From Oxalobacteraceae bacterium CAVE-383 (GTDB lineage: Bacteria; Pseudomonadota; Gammaproteobacteria; Burkholderiales; Burkholderiaceae_D), in NCBI GenBank assembly GCA_004134995.1, contig REGP01000003.1:455466-519465 (forward strand): a stretch of 64,000 nucleotides of DNA. The letters are read 5' to 3'. The position numbers and the translations under genes are program-made. How positions within the stretch are numbered: the first letter of the stretch is position 1; each line of letters begins with the position of its first letter. Shown here piece by piece: positions 16,701 through 29,903 of this stretch. A model generated the notes under the pieces. The model made no database searches, was not told the DNA's origin, and saw nothing but the letters and a program-made list of their open reading frames with translations.

Positions 16701-17114
16701 TCAATTATTGATGGTCGGCACATTGAAGGTATCGCTCAGCGTGTTCAGTTCGGCGTGATGCAGCGCGGCCAGTTTGGCCAGGCAGCGTTCGCCGGCCGGC
16801 AGCAGATGGATTTCGACCTGGCGCCGGTCGGCGGTGCTGGCGACGCGTTTGACCAGTTCCAGCTTTTCGCAGCGCGTGATCAGCGCCACCACGCTGTGAT
16901 GCTGCGATTGCAGCCGTTCGGCCAGTTCGCCCACGCTGGCCCATTCGCGTCCCGGAAACCCCTTGATGTGCAACAGCAGCAGATATTGCTGCGGCGTGAC
17001 GCCTTCGGCCTGCGCGGCGTCTTCGCTGAAACGCAGGAATTTGCGGAGTTGGTAGCGGAACGCCGACAGCGCTTCGAAATCGGGTTTGGACAAGGGCGAT
17101 GGACGTGAACTCAT
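16701..17114 (-). CDS. MarR-family transcriptional regulator
   Basis: The 137-residue protein has the MarR winged-helix layout: an N-terminal dimer helix (FEALSAFRYQLRKFLRF), then SVGELAERLQSQHHSVVALITRCEKLELVKR for the recognition helix, then the basic wing TADRRQVEIHLLPAG. It sits 18 bases upstream of the ClC channel gene on the same strand, so the two may share a transcript, and is divergent from amn. A 21-base inverted repeat in the intergenic region is a likely autoregulatory site. Ligand unknown. Confidence 0.88.
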   Translation of the reverse strand: MSSRPSPLSKPDFEALSAFRYQLRKFLRFSEDAAQAEGVTPQQYLLLLHIKGFPGREWASVGELAERLQSQHHSVVALITRCEKLELVKRVASTADRRQVEIHLLPAGERCLAKLAALHHAELNTLSDTFNVPTINN

Positions 17115-17164
17115 GGTGGTTTTGTGCCGTTCCGGTTCGGTTTCGGTAAATTCGAATCCGAATA

Positions 17165-17185
17165 ATATATCAAATTACGATATAT
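17165..17185. promoter_or_regulatory. Inverted repeat, candidate MarR operator
   Basis: ATATATC-(7 bases)-GATATAT is a perfect 7-base inverted repeat of the size MarR dimers bind. It lies in the 149-base gap between marR (start 17114) and amn (start 17264), positioned to control both. Confidence 0.45.
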
Positions 17186-17263
17186 TTTCGATCGCGGTTT
17201 ATCTGCTATTGTTTGCGTGGGTTCGCTTCGCTTGAACCGGCGCAATGAACAATTGGAGAAAGA

Positions 17264-18778
17264 ATGTTCGCAACACGGCAATTTACCGATCCCGAAGAGG
17301 CACTGGCCTACGCCACAGAAATCTATAACGCCAATACCGCGTTGCTGCGCGATGCATTCAAGCGTTTTTCGAACGGCGGCATGCCTGAACAGCGCACGCG
17401 CGCCTGCTATCCCTTCGTCCGGATCACGACCGACCGGGCCACCCATGTCGATGCGCGCGAAGCCTTCGGTTTCGTGGCCGGTCCCGGCGTGCACCAGACC
17501 ACGGTGACGCGGCCGGAGCTGTTTTCGCGCTATCTGGTGCGGCAATTCCAGCTGTTGCGCGAAAACCATGGCGTGCCGCTGGAAATCGGCGTCAGCGATC
17601 AGCCGATCCCGGTGCATTTCGCCTTCACCGACGGCATTCACGTCGAAGGCAATCTCGATCCTGACCATCTGCGCCATCTGCCGGATATGTTCGACCTGCC
17701 CGATCTGGCGGCGATGGACGACCGCATCGTCAACGGCACTTATGAAGCGGCGGGGGCGCAGAACGGCGCCAGCGCGCCGCATCCGCTGGCCCTGTTCAGC
17801 GCCTCGCGCGTGGATTATTCGCTGCATCGGCTGCGGCATTACACCGCCACCAGCCCCGACCAGTTCCAGCGCTATGTGCTGTTCACCAATTACGCGTTCT
17901 ATGTCGACGAGTTCATCAAGTTGGGCCGCCTGCTGATGGAGCGCAGCGAGGATGCCGGGGAACGCGAATACCGCCGCCAGTACGTGGCCTTCGTCGAACC
18001 CGGCAACGTGACCACCTGGAACGCCAATTTCGACGCGCCGCCGCCGGGCCAGGAAACCGCCATCGCCGGCATCCCGCCGGCGCGCCAGCCGCAAATGCCG
18101 GCCTATCATCTGCAGCGCGCCGACGGCACCGGCATCACGCTGGTCAATATCGGCGTCGGGCCGTCCAACGCCAAAACCATCACCGACCATATCGCCGTGC
18201 TGCGTCCGCACGCCTGGATCATGCTGGGCCATTGCGCCGGGCTGTCGGCCTCGCAGCGCATGGGCGATTACGTGCTGGCGCATGCCTACGTGCGCGACGA
18301 TCACGTGCTCGACGACGACCTGCCCTTGTGGGTGCCGATTCCGGCGCTGGCCGAAGTGCAGCTTGCGCTGCAGGAAGCGGTAGCCGGCATTACCCAGCTT
18401 GAAGGCTACGATCTGAAGCGCATCATGCGCACCGGCACCGTGGCCTCGGTCGACGATCGCAACTGGGAGTTGCGCGACCACCGCATCCCGCTGCTGCGCT
18501 TCAGCCAGAGCCGCGCCATCGCGCTGGACATGGAAAGCGCCACCGTGGCCGCCAACGGCTTCCGCTTCCGCGTGCCGTACGGAACGCTGCTGTGCGTTTC
18601 GGACAAGCCGCTGCACGGCGAAATCAAATTGCCGGGCATGGCCAACAGCTTTTACCAGCAGCGCGTGGAACAGCACCTGAAAATCGGCATCAAAGCGCTT
18701 GAACTGCTGCGCGACAACGGCATGGAACGGCTCCACAGCCGCAAATTGCGCAGCTATGGAGAACCTGCATTTCGCTGA
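17264..18778 (+). CDS. amn: AMP nucleosidase
   Basis: The 504-residue protein hydrolyses AMP to adenine and ribose-5-phosphate and so adjusts adenylate pools. The N-terminal AMP-nucleosidase-specific domain (about 1-180, with RACYPFVRITTD) precedes a nucleoside-phosphorylase-like domain (about 275-480). The latter shows NIGVGPSNAKTITDHIAVLRP, GHCAGL and ALDMESATVAANGFRFRVPYGTLLCVSDKP. The length matches the E. coli enzyme plus a few residues. GGAG is 6 bases upstream of the ATG. A factor-independent terminator follows at 18830. Confidence 0.93.
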   Translation: MFATRQFTDPEEALAYATEIYNANTALLRDAFKRFSNGGMPEQRTRACYPFVRITTDRATHVDAREAFGFVAGPGVHQTTVTRPELFSRYLVRQFQLLRENHGVPLEIGVSDQPIPVHFAFTDGIHVEGNLDPDHLRHLPDMFDLPDLAAMDDRIVNGTYEAAGAQNGASAPHPLALFSASRVDYSLHRLRHYTATSPDQFQRYVLFTNYAFYVDEFIKLGRLLMERSEDAGEREYRRQYVAFVEPGNVTTWNANFDAPPPGQETAIAGIPPARQPQMPAYHLQRADGTGITLVNIGVGPSNAKTITDHIAVLRPHAWIMLGHCAGLSASQRMGDYVLAHAYVRDDHVLDDDLPLWVPIPALAEVQLALQEAVAGITQLEGYDLKRIMRTGTVASVDDRNWELRDHRIPLLRFSQSRAIALDMESATVAANGFRFRVPYGTLLCVSDKPLHGEIKLPGMANSFYQQRVEQHLKIGIKALELLRDNGMERLHSRKLRSYGEPAFR

Positions 18779-18829
18779 TCGTGTTTCCCGGAAGTATGTT
18801 CTAATGCTCAGTTGCAACTGTTTGAACTA

Positions 18830-18863
18830 TCAGGGCCTGTCATCGGCTGCCAACAGGCCCTGA
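18830..18863 (+). terminator. Intrinsic terminator after amn
   Basis: A perfect 11-base stem (TCAGGGCCTGT at 18830-18840 with ACAGGCCCTGA at 18853-18863) is closed by a 12-base loop and followed by T-rich ATGTATTTCTTTT. It separates amn from the signalling gene and argues against the ATG at 18864 as that gene's start. Confidence 0.65.
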
Positions 18864-18899
18864 ATGTATTTCTTTTGCATTCCATCGGGGAGATATTTG

Positions 18900-21800
18900 G
18901 TGCAGGGAAGTCCGGAACAAGTCAATCGCCCAAGCGACAAGGCCAAGCGCACCCTGCAGGCGCCGCAACCCATCGCCGGCGCCGGCAACTGGGAATTGCA
19001 CATCGCCGACAACCGCCTGGTCTGGTCCGATGAGATCTACAAGATATTCGGCATCGCGCACGACAGCTTCCCCAGCACCGCCAAAGGTTTCTACAGCTTC
19101 ATCCATCCGGAGGACCGGCAACGGCTGTACGTCGATACGCAGCGCGCGCTGCGCGGCGAGGAGCCGATGGACGCCGAGCATCGCATCGTGCTGCCGGACG
19201 GCAGTTTGCGGCATGTCCATACGCGCGCCGTATTGATTGTCGACGAGGGCGGCAAGCCGTCGCTGCTGTCGGGCACCGTGCACGACATCACTGCGCTCAA
19301 GCAGGCCAACGAGGCGCTGCACCGTTCGCTGCAGGAACTGTCGGACATGAAGCTGGCGGTCGATCAACATGCCATCATGGCGGTCACCGACCAGCGCGGC
19401 ATCATTACCTACGTCAACGAAAAATTCTGCCGCATCTCGCACTACTCGCGCGAAGAACTGATCGGGCGCAGCCACAACATCGTCAATTCCGGGTATCACA
19501 GCAAGGCTTTCATGCTGGAGCTGTGGCGCACGATTTCCGGCGGCAAGGTGTGGCGCGGCGAAATAAAGAACCGCACCAAAAGCGGCGCCACCTATTGGGT
19601 CGACACCACCATCGTGCCGTTTTGCCGCGGCGATCAGCGGCCGCATCAGTATGTCGCGATCCGCACCGACATCACGGCCCGCAAGAAATCCGAACGCGAA
19701 GTGCAGCGGTTGGCCAGCCATCTGCGCATCACGCTGGAAAGCATTACCGATGCGTTCCTGACGCTGGACCGGCAATGGCGTTTTACCTACATGAATTCGG
19801 AAAGCGAACGCCTGTTGCGGCGCCGCCGCGGCGAGATGCTGGGCAAGGTCATCTGGGAGGAACTGCCGGACCTGCTCGGCTCGGTATTCGAAGCCGAAGC
19901 GCGCGCCGCCGTGAACGACAACCGCAGCGTGGAATTCGAAGCGCTGTCGGAAAGCGTCGGCCGCTGGTACAGCATGCGGGGCTATCCTTCCGAAGACGGC
20001 TTGACCGTGTATTTTCACGATATAACAGAGCGCAAGAAGATCGAAAGCGAGGTGGCGGCCAGCGCGGAGCGTTTCCGCGCCGTGGCCAGGGTTACCGCCG
20101 ATGCGATCTGGGACTGGAATCTGGCCAGGGATCATATCTGGTGGAGCGACGGCATCAAGAAGCTGTTCGATCTGGACTGGTATGAGGGCGACGGCACGGT
20201 CGACGGTTCGTTGTGGGTGGAGCATATCCATCCGGACGACCGCGCCGCCATCGTCGACAGCATCCAGCGCGCGATCCAGGGCGATGCCGTTGAGTGGCGC
20301 GCCGAATACCGCTTCCTGCGCCGCGACGGTTCGTTTGCCGATGTGGTCGATCATGCGGTATTGATCCGCGATGCGGAAGGCCATGCCACGCGCATGGTGG
20401 GCGGCATGAACGACATTACCGAACGCAAGCGCACGCTGGTGGCGATGATGTCGGTGGCGGCCAGCGGCGCGGCCAGCAACACCGTGGAATTTTTCCGGCA
20501 ACTGGCGCTGACCATGGCCGATGCGCTGGGCGCGCAGGCGGCGTTCGTCGGCCGCGTGCTGCCTGACCAGCCGTTTACGATGCGCGCCGTCGCCGCGACG
20601 CTGAATGGCGCATTGCTGGAGAATTTCGATTATTCGATCGAGGGGCCGTGCTGCGAAACGCTGCTGCGCGATCACGAGCTGGAAATCCACGACGATTTCG
20701 AGCTCGTGCATCCGAAGTCGGCGCTGCTGGCGCTGCTCGACGTCAAGGCGTTCGCCGGACGCCTGCTGCTCAATTCGGCCGGCGACATGATCGGCATCCT
20801 GTTCGTCGCCTTCACCAAGCCGATCCGCCAATCCGATTTCATGTTGTCCACCATGCGCATTTTCGCCGCGCGCGCGGCGGCCGAACTGGAACGGCGCGAT
20901 GCCGACGCCCGCATCCGCGAACAGGCTTCGTTGCTGGATAAAGCGCAGGACGCGATCATCGTGCGCGGCATCGATCACCGCATCCAATTCTGGAACAAGA
21001 GCGCCGAGCGCCTGTATGGCTGGCGCGCCGAGGAAGTGGTCGGGCATTCGATGGAAAAGATGCTGTTTCCGCAGAACGCCGCATTCGTCGAAGCCACGCG
21101 CCAGGTAATGGAATTCGGCGAGTGGAGCGGCGAGATCGCCCAGCAGCGCAAGCACGGCAGCACGCTGATGGTGGAAGGGCGCTGGACGCTGGTGCGCGAC
21201 GAGCAGGGCGCCGCCACCTCGATCCTGTGCATCAATACCGACATCACGCAGCGCAAGGCGGCGGAACAGAAAATCCAGCGGCTGGCGTTCTACGATTCGC
21301 TGACCCAGCTGCCGAACCGGCTGCTGTTGCTGGAGCGGCTGCAGCAGGCGATTTCGGTGAAGGACCCGCAGCGCCGCGTGGGCGCATTGCTGTTTATCGA
21401 TCTCGACAATTTCAAGAACCTCAACGATACCCTGGGGCACGACAAAGGCGACCTGCTGTTGAAGCAGGTGGCGCAGCGGCTGACAGCATGCCTGCGCGAA
21501 AACGATACCGTGGCCAGGCTGGGCGGCGACGAATTCGTGCTGCTGCTGGAAGATATCAGCGAAAATCCGGCGCAGGCCGCGGCCCAGGCCGAGTCGATCG
21601 GGCACAAAATCATCGGCAGCTTCAATCTGCCCTTCTATCTGGACAGCTACGAATATTTCAGCACCCCGAGCATCGGCGTGACGCTGTTCAACGATGCAGC
21701 CTGCAGCGTCGACGAATTGCTCAAGCGCGCGGATATCGCGATGTACCAGGCCAAGGCCTGCGGCCGCAATGCAATGCGCTTTTTCGACCCCGGCATGCAA

Positions 21801-22604
21801 GCGGTGGTCAGCGCGCGCGCCGAGCTGGAAGCCGATATGCGGCACGGGCTGCTGGAAAACGAATTCATTCTGCATTATCAGCCGCAGGTGCTCAGCGACG
21901 GCACGATCACCGGCGCCGAAGTGCTGCTGCGCTGGGAGCATCCGCGCCGCGGGCTGGTCTCGCCGATGGAATTCATTCCGCTGGCCGAAGATACCGGGCT
22001 GATTACGGCGCTGGGCGAATATGTGCTGGAAGCCGCCTGCCGCCAATTGGCGTTGTGGGGGGCGCAGTCGAACCTGGAGCCGGGGCTGCGGCGCCTGGGC
22101 CTGTCGGTCAACGTCAGCGCCTATCAGTTCCGCCATCCGGATTTTGTCGAAGCGGCGCTGGAAATCATCGATCGCAGCGGCGCCGATCCGCACAAGCTGA
22201 AGCTGGAACTGACTGAAAGCCTGCTGGTGGCGGACGTCGAGGAAATCATCTGCGAGATGTCGGTGCTCAAAGCGCGCGGCGTCGGCTTCTCGCTCGACGA
22301 TTTCGGCACCGGCTATTCCTCGCTGTCGTATCTGAAGCGCTTGCCGCTGGACGAACTGAAGATCGATCAATCGTTCATCCGCGACGTGCTGACCGATCCC
22401 AACGACGCCGTCATCGCGCGCACCATCGTCGCGCTGGCGCAAAGCCTGGGTCTGGCGGTGATCGCGGAGGGTGTCGAAACCGAAGCGCAGCGCGAATTCC
22501 TGGCCAACAACAATTGCCATGCGTATCAGGGGTATCTGTTCAGCAAGCCCTTGCCGCTGGCGCAATTCGAGGCATTTATCCGGGAAGCGACCGCACGCGA
22601 ATAA
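18900..22604 (+). CDS. Multi-PAS/GAF sensor with GGDEF and EAL domains (c-di-GMP turnover)
   Basis: I prefer the GTG start at 18900 (1234 residues): GGGGAG lies 9 bases upstream, while the ATG at 18864 abuts the terminator. Order: PAS-type domains at about 25-135, 145-265, 275-380 and 390-510, a GAF-like region about 515-660, another PAS about 680-795, GGDEF about 800-970 and EAL about 985-1230. GGDEF is intact (875-879). The EAL motif reads EVLLR (1007-1011), keeping the metal Glu, and later DDFGTGYSSL and EGVE motifs are present. Both cyclase and phosphodiesterase activities are possible. No signal peptide or membrane segment is seen, so it is cytosolic. Signals unknown. Confidence 0.92.
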   Translation: MQGSPEQVNRPSDKAKRTLQAPQPIAGAGNWELHIADNRLVWSDEIYKIFGIAHDSFPSTAKGFYSFIHPEDRQRLYVDTQRALRGEEPMDAEHRIVLPDGSLRHVHTRAVLIVDEGGKPSLLSGTVHDITALKQANEALHRSLQELSDMKLAVDQHAIMAVTDQRGIITYVNEKFCRISHYSREELIGRSHNIVNSGYHSKAFMLELWRTISGGKVWRGEIKNRTKSGATYWVDTTIVPFCRGDQRPHQYVAIRTDITARKKSEREVQRLASHLRITLESITDAFLTLDRQWRFTYMNSESERLLRRRRGEMLGKVIWEELPDLLGSVFEAEARAAVNDNRSVEFEALSESVGRWYSMRGYPSEDGLTVYFHDITERKKIESEVAASAERFRAVARVTADAIWDWNLARDHIWWSDGIKKLFDLDWYEGDGTVDGSLWVEHIHPDDRAAIVDSIQRAIQGDAVEWRAEYRFLRRDGSFADVVDHAVLIRDAEGHATRMVGGMNDITERKRTLVAMMSVAASGAASNTVEFFRQLALTMADALGAQAAFVGRVLPDQPFTMRAVAATLNGALLENFDYSIEGPCCETLLRDHELEIHDDFELVHPKSALLALLDVKAFAGRLLLNSAGDMIGILFVAFTKPIRQSDFMLSTMRIFAARAAAELERRDADARIREQASLLDKAQDAIIVRGIDHRIQFWNKSAERLYGWRAEEVVGHSMEKMLFPQNAAFVEATRQVMEFGEWSGEIAQQRKHGSTLMVEGRWTLVRDEQGAATSILCINTDITQRKAAEQKIQRLAFYDSLTQLPNRLLLLERLQQAISVKDPQRRVGALLFIDLDNFKNLNDTLGHDKGDLLLKQVAQRLTACLRENDTVARLGGDEFVLLLEDISENPAQAAAQAESIGHKIIGSFNLPFYLDSYEYFSTPSIGVTLFNDAACSVDELLKRADIAMYQAKACGRNAMRFFDPGMQAVVSARAELEADMRHGLLENEFILHYQPQVLSDGTITGAEVLLRWEHPRRGLVSPMEFIPLAEDTGLITALGEYVLEAACRQLALWGAQSNLEPGLRRLGLSVNVSAYQFRHPDFVEAALEIIDRSGADPHKLKLELTESLLVADVEEIICEMSVLKARGVGFSLDDFGTGYSSLSYLKRLPLDELKIDQSFIRDVLTDPNDAVIARTIVALAQSLGLAVIAEGVETEAQREFLANNNCHAYQGYLFSKPLPLAQFEAFIREATARE

Positions 22605-22685
22605 GGCCGAATGGCGGTTCGCGCCCGCGGCCTGCTACCATCCTGTCTTTCCAACCCGCATCGCCACTTTTCAATTCATCCATCC

Positions 22686-23435
22686 ATGGCTCGTCTGCCC
22701 CGCCTCATCGTGCCGGACCAGGTGCATCACATTATCCAGCGCGGCCATGACGGCGTGCCGGTGTTCCGTGCGGCCGAGGATTATCTGTTTTTCCTGCGCT
22801 GCCTGCGCGATGCCGGCCGCCGTTTCCAGGTAGCGCTGCATGCCTATGTGCTGATGCCGGACCAGGTCCAGCTGCTGGCGACGCCGGCCGACGATACGGG
22901 GCTGGCACGGATGATGCAATGGGTGGGCAGGCATTACGTTCCCTATTTCAACCGCCAAAACCAGCGTGCCGGCACGCTCTGGCAGGGGCGCTATCGGGCA
23001 AGCGTGATCGAAGCGGCGGACTATCTGCTGCCATGTACCTGTTTCATCGAATTGGCGCCGGTCCGGTCGGGCCTGGCGGCGCAGGCGGAGGATTATCCGT
23101 GGAGCAGTTATATGCATCATATCGGCGCGCGGCCGGATAGCCTGATTACCGAACACGCACTGTATTGGGCTTTAGGCAACACGCCGTTCGAGCGGGAAGC
23201 CGCCTATCGGGCCATGGCGGAGCAGGGCCTGAGCGCCGCGCAGGTGGCGGAACTCGAATCGGCAGTGCCGAAGGGATGGGCCTTGGGTTCGCCATTATTC
23301 AAAATGGCGCTTCAGAAGCAAGGCGGACGACGGGTGGAGCCAGGCCGGCGCGGACGCCCCCGGATTGCCGCAAGCAGCAAGGCCGATGCAAAAAACGGCG
23401 AAAATGACGATTCGGCGACGCCGAAAGGTGGCTGA
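22686..23435 (+). CDS. RAYT/Y1-transposase-family protein with all catalytic residues replaced
   Basis: The 249-residue protein follows REP-associated tyrosine transposases closely: start MARLPRLIVPDQVHHIIQRG, then LHAYVLMP, RAGTLWQGRYRAS, IELAPVRSG and DYPWSSY. The HUH motif, normally NHVHLL, is DQVQLL (Q60, Q62). The catalytic Tyr of R-Y-I-E-L-N-P is Phe120, with Ala124 for Asn. The frame is intact, with a basic tail (RRVEPGRRGRPR). I chose the conserved MARLPRL start at 22686, although no clear ribosome site precedes it. It is probably a DNA-binding relic or domesticated protein, not an active transposase. It lies between the c-di-GMP gene and gltB. Confidence 0.82.
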   Translation: MARLPRLIVPDQVHHIIQRGHDGVPVFRAAEDYLFFLRCLRDAGRRFQVALHAYVLMPDQVQLLATPADDTGLARMMQWVGRHYVPYFNRQNQRAGTLWQGRYRASVIEAADYLLPCTCFIELAPVRSGLAAQAEDYPWSSYMHHIGARPDSLITEHALYWALGNTPFEREAAYRAMAEQGLSAAQVAELESAVPKGWALGSPLFKMALQKQGGRRVEPGRRGRPRIAASSKADAKNGENDDSATPKGG

Positions 23436-23630
23436 ATCGCCACGCCAAGTCATTGTTTTGGTGGGTAAATGCGAATTTATCTCACGCGAACCATCACTAT
23501 GTCCCCATTAAATTATCAAAAAAATATAACGGCTTTTTAATTGCACTCAGACCCTATTTTTTCTTATTGAATATTTGGTTGCAGTGCACTATTCTTCTTA
23601 TCCTTACTGTCAATGTGGTGGAGCACCGAT

Positions 23631-28316
<4,686 letters not shown>

Positions 28317-28352
28317 ATTGAATTACCCCGTAGCCAAGAATGTGAGTGAATA

Positions 28353-29816
28353 ATGGGCAAGATTACCGGCTTTATGGAATATCCGCTGTTGAAAGAAGGC
28401 AGCGAAGCGCCGCAGACGCGCACCAAGCATTACAAGGAATTCGTGATGCACCTGAGCGACGGCGACGCCAAGATCCAGGGCGCGCGCTGCATGGATTGCG
28501 GTATTCCGTTCTGCAACAACGGCTGTCCGGTCAACAACATCATTCCGGACTGGAACGATATGGTTTACCGCGGCAGCTATCGCGAGGCGCTCGACACGCT
28601 GCACTCGACCAACAACTTCCCGGAGTTTACCGGCCGCATCTGCCCGGCGCCTTGCGAGGCCGCCTGCACGCTCGGCATCAATAACGATCCGGTCGGCATC
28701 AAGTCGATCGAGCATTTCATCATCGACAAGGGCTGGGAAAACGGCTGGGTCACGCCGCAGCCTGCCATGGTGAAGACCGGCAAGAAAGTGGCGGTCGTCG
28801 GCTCCGGGCCTGCCGGCATGGCCGCCGCGCAGCAGCTGGCGCGCGTCGGACACGATGTGACCGTGTTTGAAAAATCCGACCGTGTCGGCGGTCTGCTGCG
28901 TTACGGCATTCCCGATTTCAAGATGGAAAAATTCCATATCGATCGCCGCGTCGCGCAGATGGAAGCCGAAGGCGTGGCCTTCCGCACCGGCGTGCTGGTC
29001 GGCAAGGATTTCCCGGCCAACGTGAACAACTGGGCCAAGGAAACCATTGCGCCGGAACAGCTGGCGCAGGATTTCGATGCCGTGATCATGGCCGGCGGCG
29101 CCGAGCAGCCGCGCGATCTGCCGGTGCCGGGCCGCGAATTGAAGGGCGTGCACTTTGCGATGGATTTCCTGCCGCAGCAAAACAAGGTCAATGCCGGCGA
29201 CAAGCTCAAGGGCCAATTGACGGCCACCGGCAAGCACGTGGTCGTGATCGGCGGCGGCGATACCGGTTCCGATTGCGTCGGCACCTCGAATCGCCACGGC
29301 GCCGCATCGGTGGCGCAGTTCGAACTGATGCCGCAGCCGCCTGAAGCCGAAAACAAGCCGCTGGTATGGCCGTATTGGCCGACCAAGCTGCGCACCTCGT
29401 CGTCGCACAACGAAGGCTGCGACCGCGATTGGGCGGTTGCCACCAAGCGTCTGGAAGGCAAGGGCGGCAAGGTCGAAAAACTGATCGCCGCCCGTGTCGA
29501 ATGGAAAGACGGCAAGATGCAGGAAGTGCCGGATTCGGAATTCGAAATGAAGGCCGACCTGGTATTGCTGGCGATGGGCTTCGTGTCGCCGGTGGCGCAG
29601 GTGCTGGACGCATTCGGCGTCGACAAGGATGCGCGCGGCAACGCCAAGGCGTCCACCGACGGCGAAGGCTGCTACAAGACCAGCGTCGACAAGGTGTTCG
29701 CGGCCGGCGATATGCGCCGCGGCCAGTCGCTGGTGGTATGGGCGATCCGCGAAGGCCGCCAGTGCGCGCGCGCGGTGGATGAGTTCCTGATGGGATCGTC
29801 GCTGCTGCCGCGCTAG
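28353..29816 (+). CDS. gltD: Glutamate synthase (NADPH) small subunit
   Basis: The 487-residue protein supplies electrons from NADPH to GltB. N-terminal Cys clusters for 4Fe-4S centres appear as [15 protein letters not shown] and [11 protein letters not shown]. The FAD dinucleotide fold is [18 protein letters not shown] (about 148-165), and the NADPH fold is [15 protein letters not shown] (about 295-310). The C-terminal FAD segment is [18 protein letters not shown]. It forms an operon with gltB. A perfect 13-base hairpin follows its stop. Confidence 0.96.
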   Translation: MGKITGFMEYPLLKEGSEAPQTRTKHYKEFVMHLSDGDAKIQGARCMDCGIPFCNNGCPVNNIIPDWNDMVYRGSYREALDTLHSTNNFPEFTGRICPAPCEAACTLGINNDPVGIKSIEHFIIDKGWENGWVTPQPAMVKTGKKVAVVGSGPAGMAAAQQLARVGHDVTVFEKSDRVGGLLRYGIPDFKMEKFHIDRRVAQMEAEGVAFRTGVLVGKDFPANVNNWAKETIAPEQLAQDFDAVIMAGGAEQPRDLPVPGRELKGVHFAMDFLPQQNKVNAGDKLKGQLTATGKHVVVIGGGDTGSDCVGTSNRHGAASVAQFELMPQPPEAENKPLVWPYWPTKLRTSSSHNEGCDRDWAVATKRLEGKGGKVEKLIAARVEWKDGKMQEVPDSEFEMKADLVLLAMGFVSPVAQVLDAFGVDKDARGNAKASTDGEGCYKTSVDKVFAAGDMRRGQSLVVWAIREGRQCARAVDEFLMGSSLLPR

Positions 29817-29830
29817 TCGGCAAGCCGCAA

Positions 29831-29862
29831 TGGCTGCCGCCGCGCGACAGCGGCGGCAGCCA
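29831..29862. terminator. GC-rich hairpin after gltD
   Basis: TGGCTGCCGCCGC (29831-29843) pairs perfectly with GCGGCGGCAGCCA (29850-29862) around a 6-base loop. No T-run follows, so it may stabilise the gltBD transcript or act only as a weak terminator. Confidence 0.45.
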
Positions 29863-29903
29863 CGGTAGAATAGGCGCATCTTTCATCGCCGCCAGGTTTT
29901 ACG

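Noticed and set aside
18840..22565. 1241-codon open frame antisense to the GGDEF/EAL gene
   Set aside because: Same cause: the plus-strand protein has clear PAS, GGDEF and EAL motifs, the antisense one has none.
22686..23435. Active IS200/REP transposon
   Set aside because: No terminal repeats or flanking duplication seen, and the HUH and Tyr residues are all replaced.
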